A stretch of DNA of 64,000 bases from NCBI GenBank assembly GCA_017435385.1, contig JAFSFB010000022.1:62001-126000 (forward strand), given 5' to 3'. The position numbers and the translations under genes were made by a program. Shown here in pieces: positions 57,336 through 64,000 of the stretch. Origin of the DNA: Clostridia bacterium (GTDB lineage: Bacteria > Bacillota > Clostridia > Oscillospirales > Acutalibacteraceae). Within the stretch, counting starts at the first letter, position 1. Each line of letters starts with the position of its first letter. Under the pieces are notes generated by a model. The model was not told the origin of the DNA, made no database searches, and worked only from the letters and a program-made list of their open reading frames with translations.

Positions 57336-58883
57336 ATGGCACAGAAAAAGACCGTATTCCTGACCGGTGCTTCGGGCACAATGGGTTGGGAAGGCTTCAA
57401 GCAGCTCTATGCTAAGAAGGATCAGTTCAACATTGTTGTTCTTCTTCGTGACAGCGAAAAGAACAGAAAGAAGTTTGCTGATTTCATGAACGATCCCGCT
57501 GTTAAGATCGTTTGGGGCGACCTCAGAAAGTATGAGAGCGTTCTCGAATGCGTCAACGGCGCTGATTATGTTCTCCATGTCGGCGGCATGGTTTCTCCCT
57601 CTGCTGACTATCTCCCCATCGCTACCATCAAGACAAATGTCGGTGCAGCTCAGAACATCGTAAAGGCTGTCAAGGCTCAGCCCGATCCCGATGCCGTTAA
57701 GGTCGTTTATATCGGTACTGTTGCCGAAACAGGCGAAAGAGACGATCCCATCCACTGGGCAAGAACCGGTGACCCCATTAAGATCAGCGTTTATGACCAC
57801 TATGCAACATCAAAGGTTATTGCTGAGTCTGTTTTTGCAGAATCAGGTCTTAAATATTGGGTATCTCTGCGTCAGTCGGGTATTCTTTATCCCGAAATCG
57901 TCAAGAACATGGAACCCATCATGTACCACGTTGTTATCAACGGCGTTCTCGAATGGGCAACTGTTGAGGATTCGGGCCGTCTTCTCGTAAATGTTTGCGG
58001 CGACGATATTCCCGAAGAATTCTGGAGAAGATTCTATAACATCGGTTCAGGTGTTCAGTACAGAATCACTAACTATGAATTTGAAGAACTCCTCCTCGGT
58101 AAATACGGTCTCGGACTCGGCGATCCCAAAAAGCTCTTCGATCCCGACTGGTTTATCACAAGAAACTTCCACGGTCAGTGGTATCTTGACTCCGATGTTC
58201 TCGAGAGCTATTGCCACTTCCGTGCAAATATGCCCATTACAGAATATTTCAAGAGCGTTATGAACAGAGTTGAATGGTTCTATAAGCTCGCAAAGCTTGC
58301 AAAGCCCTTCGCATTTGCAGTCAAGCCCTTCATGAAGAAGATTGCAAAAACTCCCGTTTACGGTACTCTCTGGTGGAGAGAGAACAACGTTCAGGAAAGA
58401 ATCAACGCTTATGTCGGCTCAATGGCTAAGTGGGATGCAATCGGCAGCGACTGGAGCAAGGTTAAGGTTTACCGTCCCAACGACGATCCCAAGAAGGCTC
58501 TCGTTCTCGACCACGGTTATGACGAAACCAAGCCCTTCGATTCTCTTACTCTTGAAGATCTTCAGAAGGCAGCTGCTTTCAGAGGCGGCGAATGCCTTGC
58601 AACCGAAATCGTTGATATGTATACTCCCGTTCTCTGGAAGTGTGCTCACGGTCATGAATTCATGATGTCACCCAACCTCGTTCTCCGTGGCGGTCACTGG
58701 TGCCCCGAAGAGCTTCCCTCAAGCCTTGAGAAGGCAGAGCAGAAGAAGTTCCGCTGGGCTTATGATGACGAGGCAAAGGTCAATCCTTTCTTTGCTCAGG
58801 TATGGTATCCTCTTCATGATAAGGACGAAAACAACGTTTACACCGAAGATATCTACAGAGATTTCAAGGAATACAAAAACTGA
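57336..58883 (+). CDS. NAD-dependent epimerase/dehydratase with a C-terminal zinc-ribbon-like domain
   Basis: A 515-residue protein. Residues 1-300 are an extended SDR: the nucleotide loop is LTGASGTMGWEG and the catalytic pair is Tyr156/Lys160 in DHYATSKVI. Residues 300-390 are an unassigned linker. The tail, about 390-515, contains LQKAAAFRGGECLATE and LWKCAHGHEFMMSPNLVLRG then GHWCPEE, closely similar in pattern to the GGxCLS...WxCxxGHxW...WCPxC treble-clef/zinc-ribbon domains; the final Cys is missing here. Candidate ligands are Cys420, Cys436, His440 and Cys456. TTGGAGG precedes the ATG. Substrate and the role of the tail are unknown. Confidence 0.82.
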   Translation: MAQKKTVFLTGASGTMGWEGFKQLYAKKDQFNIVVLLRDSEKNRKKFADFMNDPAVKIVWGDLRKYESVLECVNGADYVLHVGGMVSPSADYLPIATIKTNVGAAQNIVKAVKAQPDPDAVKVVYIGTVAETGERDDPIHWARTGDPIKISVYDHYATSKVIAESVFAESGLKYWVSLRQSGILYPEIVKNMEPIMYHVVINGVLEWATVEDSGRLLVNVCGDDIPEEFWRRFYNIGSGVQYRITNYEFEELLLGKYGLGLGDPKKLFDPDWFITRNFHGQWYLDSDVLESYCHFRANMPITEYFKSVMNRVEWFYKLAKLAKPFAFAVKPFMKKIAKTPVYGTLWWRENNVQERINAYVGSMAKWDAIGSDWSKVKVYRPNDDPKKALVLDHGYDETKPFDSLTLEDLQKAAAFRGGECLATEIVDMYTPVLWKCAHGHEFMMSPNLVLRGGHWCPEELPSSLEKAEQKKFRWAYDDEAKVNPFFAQVWYPLHDKDENNVYTEDIYRDFKEYKN

Positions 58884-58894
58884 TCTGATTTTTT

Positions 58895-58926
58895 ATACGG
58901 TGCCCTTCGGGGTGCCGTATTTTTTT
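58895..58926 (+). terminator. Terminator of the epimerase-fusion gene
   Basis: ATACGG and CCGTAT pair, with an inner CCC/GGG stem around TTC, followed by TTTTTT. Confidence 0.75.
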
Positions 58927-58936
58927 GTCATAAATA

Positions 58937-58965
58937 TTGTATATTTTATATTAATATGTTAAAAT
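58937..58965 (+). promoter_or_regulatory. Promoter of the binding lipoprotein gene
   Basis: TTGTAT and TAAAAT are separated by 17 bases, 34 bases upstream of the ATG. AAGGAG precedes the start. Confidence 0.65.
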
Positions 58966-58999
58966 ATAATAAATATATATTTAAGGAGCGTTTGAGAAT

Positions 59000-60946
59000 A
59001 TGCACAGCTTCAAAGCTCTTGTTTCGATATTTCTTGTTTTTTCGTTATTTCTTTTAACTTCTTGCGGCGATTCTTTTTCTGCAAAGGATACGGAGCTTGT
59101 TATCGGAGTTGAAAACATAGACGGGGAACTGAACCCTTTATATTCTGTCAGCGAATCCGATAAGATTATTTCTTCTCAGATTTTCGGCTATGTTCAGATT
59201 CAGGGAACTGATAACTCTCTTGTCAATTCCTGCGGCGGTATCTCATATGAATATGTCGGCGATTCTCAGGTCAAATATACCGTTACTCTTCGTGATGATA
59301 TGTTTTTCTCGGACGGAAGAAATGTCACGATCGACGACCTTATATTCTTCTATCATTTTGCAGCCGACGCAACCTATGACGGCGTATATTCCGACTGGTA
59401 TATGAACGATATCGTCGGATTAAAGGAATACTATTACGATGATGCGGATTATGTCCGTTCGCTTGCTCAGATCGATTCTGAGGTCACAGAAAAATATTCT
59501 TCATCGACGATATCAAAATCCGATTATATAAATTATCTGATCGCAACGAAGCTTGAAGGGAAATTTGCGGCAGGACTCAATTCTCTTTCTCCGAACGGCA
59601 AAACATGGGCTGATTATTTCAGGAGCATCGAATATATCGATGAGCTCGAAAAGCTAGGCACGGATCCTTCGGAAACGGAGCTTCTGAGCGTTGCGGCAAG
59701 AGCGGAGGTTGAAAACAATCCGCAGTCCTATGATCCGCAGGGCTTTTATAAAGAAAAGCTTATCAGGGAGTATATCGGCTCAAATTATTCTGACGGAGAT
59801 GATGTCAGTTCGATTTCGGGCATACGGAAGATAAACGATTATTCCTGCACGGTTCTTTTCAATTCCCGCAATCTGAATGCCGTTTCGGAGATCAATGCTC
59901 CGATTATTTCCAAGGCAGATTACGAAACCGATTATGTCAAGGGTTCTGCTGCCTCGATAAAGCAGAAGATTTCTTCGGCGGTCGGTTCGGGGCCGTATAA
60001 GCTTGAAAGAACCGAGGAAGGAACAGTCATTCTTTCGAGCAACGAATTTTATCACGGCGGCAAGCCCGATTTCTCTGTTCTGAAATTTTCCGACCTTGCA
60101 TTAGAAAAGATCGATCCGGTTGATGCCATCAATAAAGGAATTGTTGATATAATCAGCGTCGATGCATCCGACGAGGTTATTTCGCAGATCAGAACCGATA
60201 ATATCAAAACGGTCATTTCCAATAAGAAGAGCTATATTTCTGTTTTCTTCAACACCGCTTCTCTCGATCTTCCGGCAAGAAAAGCTTTGTCGGGTCTTTG
60301 CAATCTGAATCCGTTTCTTTCTTCGGAGATCGGAAGATATTATACGGCTGTTTATATGCCTCTGAGCATCAGATTCCCCGAATATCCGACCGATGTGATT
60401 TCACCTGTTTACAGCGAAAAGATATTTGATGCATACAGAACTATGTATCCCGACGGAATCAAAGCTGTTGATGCCTATTACAGCGGTTCCGAAAATGACA
60501 TCGGCTACCGTATTCTGACCGAGTATAAGAATATACTTTCCGAAAACGGGATATCTATGAACACGGTGATATGCTCTGAAAATGAACTCATGTCCGCCAT
60601 TGCATCGGGCAAAGCCGATCTGTGGGTCGAGTCTGTTGCAGATACTCCGACATGCGATAAGTTTGAATATTACAATTCAGTCGGAAGCATGAACAAAACG
60701 GGCCTGAATAACGGAGATATTAATGTTCTGACCGCCTCCGTCAGATCAGCAATAGGCTTTTCTGACAGAAATGAGCTGACAAGGCGGCTCCTTAATTCGG
60801 TTATGGAGCAGGCAGTCGAATGCCCCGTATGTCAGCTTCAGACCGTTACCGCATATAATACCGAAAAGATCTCACCCGATTCCGTCGGAGAAAACTTTGA
60901 TTATGACGGATTCGTTTATGTTCTTCCCGAACTAAGAATTAATTAA
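59000..60946 (+). CDS. Extracellular solute-binding lipoprotein, family 5 (peptide/oligosaccharide type)
   Basis: A 648-residue ABC-importer binding protein. The hydrophobic leader and LLTSC lipobox at Cys22 place it outside, anchored to the membrane. SBP family 5 features are VTLRDDMFFSDGRNVTIDDL, VGSGPYKLE near the middle, and the YHGGKPDFSVL segment. It carries long inserts at residues 130-240 compared with DppA/OppA, and neither permease nor ATPase genes are next to it. Glycosidase genes follow, so oligosaccharide capture is possible, but peptides are the usual ligands. Confidence 0.87.
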   Translation: MHSFKALVSIFLVFSLFLLTSCGDSFSAKDTELVIGVENIDGELNPLYSVSESDKIISSQIFGYVQIQGTDNSLVNSCGGISYEYVGDSQVKYTVTLRDDMFFSDGRNVTIDDLIFFYHFAADATYDGVYSDWYMNDIVGLKEYYYDDADYVRSLAQIDSEVTEKYSSSTISKSDYINYLIATKLEGKFAAGLNSLSPNGKTWADYFRSIEYIDELEKLGTDPSETELLSVAARAEVENNPQSYDPQGFYKEKLIREYIGSNYSDGDDVSSISGIRKINDYSCTVLFNSRNLNAVSEINAPIISKADYETDYVKGSAASIKQKISSAVGSGPYKLERTEEGTVILSSNEFYHGGKPDFSVLKFSDLALEKIDPVDAINKGIVDIISVDASDEVISQIRTDNIKTVISNKKSYISVFFNTASLDLPARKALSGLCNLNPFLSSEIGRYYTAVYMPLSIRFPEYPTDVISPVYSEKIFDAYRTMYPDGIKAVDAYYSGSENDIGYRILTEYKNILSENGISMNTVICSENELMSAIASGKADLWVESVADTPTCDKFEYYNSVGSMNKTGLNNGDINVLTASVRSAIGFSDRNELTRRLLNSVMEQAVECPVCQLQTVTAYNTEKISPDSVGENFDYDGFVYVLPELRIN

Positions 60947-60961
60947 AGAGGATGATATATT

Positions 60962-62680
60962 ATGGCTAAATTTTTCTCTGCTGCCGTTCTTGCCGCAGGA
61001 GCGGCTGCGGCAGGCAAGCTTCTCAAGGATAAAAAAATTGCACCCGTTGATGCGGCAAAAAGAGCCGTCAACTCGCTGAGGCTTACTTTTCCCGTTACTG
61101 AAAAATATGATAACGGTGCAGCTCTGACACCGCCCATGGGCTGGTCAAGCTGGAATCTGTTCAGAAATAAGATCAATGAAGATCTGATTTATTCAACGGC
61201 TGAGGCGATGAAAAAAAGCGGTCTTGCCGATTGCGGTTATCAGTATATCAATCTTGACGACTGCTGGCAGTCGTCGTTCAGAGATGAGAACGGAAGGCTG
61301 CAGGGCGATTTTGTTTCGTTCCCCAACGGGATAAAATCTCTCGTCGGCAAGGTGAACGCTCTTGGGCTGAAGCTCGGTATTTATTCTTCAAACGGTACTC
61401 TTACCTGCGAGGATCTTCCTGCGAGCCTCGGTCATGAAGCAGTTGATGCCGATACCTTTGCCGAGTGGGGAATTGAATATTTCAAATACGATTTCTGCCA
61501 TAACTCCGTTATACCATCAAAGGCTCCGATCATTGAAAAGATCACAGTTACCGATATCGGCTCCGATGCCGAGAGAGAATATCTTGCCGAAGATGCCGTT
61601 CTTTCGGGCGAGGCTAAGGTTATCGAAGATGCTTCTCTCAAATCGGGCAAATGCATTACGGGACTTTCGGGCAATTCGGGCGCATGCGAATTCAATAATG
61701 TTTCCGTTGAAAAAGACGGCGTTTATATTCTGACTCTCTGCCTTCGCAAAAAGATCAACAGCAATAAATATGCGGAGATTCTTGTAAACGGAACCGATGT
61801 TTATAAAGCCGATGTTCCTGCCACAAAGTCCTTTACGGCAGAGGGAAGGCATCAGATAAAGGTTTATCTTAAAGCTGGTGTAAATACCGTAAAAATATAT
61901 AACCCCGTTGCTTCGAGGCGTGACAGCGCCGCAATTCAGTATACCTACATGGGTAAGGAGCTCAAAAGAGCAACGAGGGAATATGCCGAAAAGAACGGTG
62001 TTCCCGAAAAGCCGATCGTTTATTCGATATGCGAATGGGGACGGAATTTCCCGTGGCAGTGGGGCTCTCAGGCAGGCAATCTCTGGAGAACAACTCCCGA
62101 TATCCGACCCGTATGGAGCTCGGTTGTCGGAATATATGAGCTGAATGTTATTCTCGATAAATATGCAGGCTCGGGCTCATGGAACGATCCCGACATGCTT
62201 GAGGTCGGAAACGGTTCACTTACATACGAAGAAAATAAATCTCATTTCACTCTTTGGTGCATGATGGCGGCACCGCTTATTCTCGGCAACGATATCCGTG
62301 ATTTCATTTTGTCAGACGGAACGGTCGATAAGGATAACCGAACCTATCAGATCCTGACAAATAAAGAGATAATTGCGATCGATCAGGATATTCTCGGCGT
62401 TCAGTGTAAGAGAATCCGCACAAACGGAGCAGAAGATATTCTCGTCAAACCTCTTTCTGACGGTAGCTTTGCTCTCTGCTTCTTCAACAAAGCAGGCTCA
62501 GCAACCGAGATGAAATGCTCGGTTAAGGATATCGTTTCAAGATCCTTCGTTTCAACTCCGTATGCCGACAGATATTCCGTCAGAGAGCTCTGGAGCGGAG
62601 AAGAGTCTGAAACAGATGATATCATCCGATCAGATGTAAACGGTCACGGCGTTAAAATATTTAAAGTGAGGTCAATATAG
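60962..62680 (+). CDS. GH27-type alpha-galactosidase with a carbohydrate-binding-like domain inserted in the barrel
   Basis: A 572-residue glycoside hydrolase. LTPPMGWSSWN and YINLDDCWQ are the GH27 blocks; the nucleophile is Asp177 in FKYDFCH and the acid/base Asp380 in RTTPDIRPVW. SGSWNDPDMLEVGNG follows. Residues about 185-328 form a beta-rich insert (LKSGKCITGLSGNSG, DGVYILTLCLRKKINSNKYAEI) resembling CBM6/35 domains, placed between the two catalytic residues. An Ala-rich N-terminus (residues 5-18) might be a membrane-binding segment, but it has no clear cleavage site. The gene is 15 bases after the binding-protein gene. Confidence 0.85.
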   Translation: MAKFFSAAVLAAGAAAAGKLLKDKKIAPVDAAKRAVNSLRLTFPVTEKYDNGAALTPPMGWSSWNLFRNKINEDLIYSTAEAMKKSGLADCGYQYINLDDCWQSSFRDENGRLQGDFVSFPNGIKSLVGKVNALGLKLGIYSSNGTLTCEDLPASLGHEAVDADTFAEWGIEYFKYDFCHNSVIPSKAPIIEKITVTDIGSDAEREYLAEDAVLSGEAKVIEDASLKSGKCITGLSGNSGACEFNNVSVEKDGVYILTLCLRKKINSNKYAEILVNGTDVYKADVPATKSFTAEGRHQIKVYLKAGVNTVKIYNPVASRRDSAAIQYTYMGKELKRATREYAEKNGVPEKPIVYSICEWGRNFPWQWGSQAGNLWRTTPDIRPVWSSVVGIYELNVILDKYAGSGSWNDPDMLEVGNGSLTYEENKSHFTLWCMMAAPLILGNDIRDFILSDGTVDKDNRTYQILTNKEIIAIDQDILGVQCKRIRTNGAEDILVKPLSDGSFALCFFNKAGSATEMKCSVKDIVSRSFVSTPYADRYSVRELWSGEESETDDIIRSDVNGHGVKIFKVRSI

Positions 62681-62681
62681 T

Positions 62682-63947
62682 ATGTTTAAAAAAATTTCGG
62701 ACAGATTTTATTTCGGAAACGGAGCGGGGGATTATACAATTCCTCTTGTCAGACTTGATGTTATGCCTGAAAAAACACCCGATGAACTGAAATATCTTTA
62801 TGATTTTTCGGTTGTTGACAACGGACTTGATTATATCGGCCATCCCGATGCAATTCTGTTGAAGGACGGAAGCATACTTGATGTTTACCCTTCAGCTCAC
62901 GGAAAGGGTGCTATAAGAAGCCGTATCAGCCGTGACGGCGGTCTGACATATACAGACTCAATCCGTAATCAGCCCAAATCATGGGAAACCTCGAGAGAAA
63001 CCCCGACCGTTTACCGTCTTGAATTTTCAGACGGAACTCCCGACAAGATTCTTCTGACATCGGGCAACCCCAACTGGCACGACGGCAAGGGAACGATCGG
63101 CGGATTTAATTTCTCGCTTTCCGACGATGAGGGAAAAACATGGAGCGAATTTGAGCTTGTTTTCTCGAAGAGTGACAAGGTGACGGTTATTCCGACCGTT
63201 GTTATGGCTTCTCTGACAAGGCTCAAAGAAAACGGAAAATTTGTCGATAAATGGATGGGTTTCTTCCATGATGCATCCTTTGTCAATTATAAAACGATTC
63301 TTTCTTTTGTTGACGGAAAGCCCGTCTGGAGCGATCCCGAACCATATTTTTCGGCTCACAGACGAATCGAGAAGAAGGCAAACATGTGCGAGGTTGAGGT
63401 TATCCGTTCTGACAAGGGTCAGGGCGATGAGCTTTGCCTTATCGCAAGATGCAATAACAAGCGCTATAATTCAATCATTTCTTTCTCGAAAGACGAAGGC
63501 AAAACTTGGTCAAAGCCGAGATTTGTTCCGTCTGCATTGAACGGAGAAAGACATAAGGCGGACTATACCTCTGACGGCAGACTCTTCATAACCTTCCGTT
63601 CAATTGAAAGATCAAAGCAGAAGGTCATTGATTTCTCAGCCGAGAAAATGAAAAATTGGTTCAGCGAGGGCTGGGTTGCATGGGTCGGAACCTACGATGA
63701 CCTTAAAAACGGAAAAGAAGGTCAGTACAGAATTAAGCTTGCTCATACTTATCTTAAAAATCAGACTGAGCCTGCACTCTCGGCAAACGCAGATACCGGA
63801 TATTGCGGAAATGTTGTTTTACCCGATGATACTATCGTAACCTCAACTTACGGTGCATTCGGTGAAAAGAATGCAGACGGAAGCTATAAGACATATGTTG
63901 TTTCAAAGATCATTAAACTTTCAGATATTGATAAGCTTGTTAAATAA
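62682..63947 (+). CDS. Sialidase-superfamily BNR-repeat protein (exo-alpha-sialidase-like)
   Basis: A 421-residue beta-propeller protein. Three Asp-boxes are visible: SRDGGLTYT, SDDEGKTWS and SKDEGKTWS. Conserved Arg and Glu positions are present in GAIRSRIS and NMCEVEVI, though I cannot confirm a complete Arg triad. No signal peptide is seen, so it is probably cytoplasmic. It begins one base after the GH27 stop, and is probably cotranscribed. It could be a sialidase or another hydrolase with the same fold. Confidence 0.82.
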   Translation: MFKKISDRFYFGNGAGDYTIPLVRLDVMPEKTPDELKYLYDFSVVDNGLDYIGHPDAILLKDGSILDVYPSAHGKGAIRSRISRDGGLTYTDSIRNQPKSWETSRETPTVYRLEFSDGTPDKILLTSGNPNWHDGKGTIGGFNFSLSDDEGKTWSEFELVFSKSDKVTVIPTVVMASLTRLKENGKFVDKWMGFFHDASFVNYKTILSFVDGKPVWSDPEPYFSAHRRIEKKANMCEVEVIRSDKGQGDELCLIARCNNKRYNSIISFSKDEGKTWSKPRFVPSALNGERHKADYTSDGRLFITFRSIERSKQKVIDFSAEKMKNWFSEGWVAWVGTYDDLKNGKEGQYRIKLAHTYLKNQTEPALSANADTGYCGNVVLPDDTIVTSTYGAFGEKNADGSYKTYVVSKIIKLSDIDKLVK

Positions 63948-63968
63948 TTTTTAAGGAGGATATATATT

Positions 63969-64000
63969 ATGGGACTTATTAAAGCAGGCATAGGAGCACT
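63969..64000 (+). CDS. Start of a gene cut by the right edge, perhaps SPFH-domain
   Basis: Only ten codons are seen, MGLIKAGIGA, after AAGGAGG. The beginning resembles the start of bacterial SPFH-domain (YdjI/virion-core-like) proteins, such as MGLIKAxxGA, but ten residues cannot settle it. Confidence 0.45.
   Translation, partial: MGLIKAGIGA

Overview
The window looks like chromosome from a spore-forming, low-to-middle GC Clostridia bacterium, probably a gut member of the Oscillospiraceae/Ruminococcaceae or a relative. The grounds are spoIVA, a spoIIA operon (spoIIAA-spoIIAB-sigF), a SpoVB-type flippase, RNase J with GdpP, a T-box leader on valS, the separate HisZ plus short HisG arrangement, and many sigma-A-like promoters with 17-base spacers. 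The placement is an inference from gene content. I see no rRNA, tRNA, phage, transposase or CRISPR array.

Layout: 1-6253 (minus) is a histidine operon, hisZ-G-D-C-B-H-A-F, with hisF cut by the left edge. 6372-10873 holds a DtxR-type regulator divergent from a metallophosphoesterase, then an alpha/beta hydrolase and an acyl-CoA synthetase. 11108-14794 is a sugar/amino-sugar region: two TIM-barrel isomerase-like genes, divergent from a Gfo/Idh/MocA oxidoreductase and nagB. 14816-21128 is a run of metG, tatD, a PHP phosphoesterase, xylA and xylB. 21178-26581 holds an AI-2E-type permease, an APC permease, a small lipoprotein, spoIVA and rnhA. 26702-29002 is a nucleotidyltransferase fused to a phosphomannomutase-like domain whose catalytic motifs look lost. 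29125-38614 is a housekeeping operon: RNase J, gdpP, rplI, dnaB, tilS, hpt, ftsH.

38716-41829 (minus) is aconitase plus an isocitrate/isopropylmalate-type dehydrogenase, probably making 2-oxoglutarate. 41905-47189 has a DUF2156-type protein, an unrecognised 592-residue protein and a GH38 alpha-mannosidase. A 300-base hairpin-rich repeat element with two copies of one terminator follows. 47621-56228 holds a PepD-type dipeptidase, a SpoVB-like flippase on the other strand, T-box/valS, folC and the spoIIA operon. 56298-64000 has a DHDPS/NAL-family aldolase, an epimerase with an unusual zinc-ribbon-like tail, an orphan peptide-type binding lipoprotein, a GH27 enzyme with a domain inserted in its barrel, a sialidase-like BNR protein and the first codons of another gene.

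Taken together, the accessory genes (GH38, GH27, sialidase-like, aldolase, nagB, xylAB, isomerases, oxidoreductase) suggest breakdown of plant or host glycans. The glycosidases have no clear Sec signal peptide, so much of this may act on imported oligosaccharides. The most unusual items are the epimerase-zinc-ribbon fusion, the 592-residue partner of the mannosidase, the apparently dead PMM domain, the repeat element, and several well-placed operator-like repeats.
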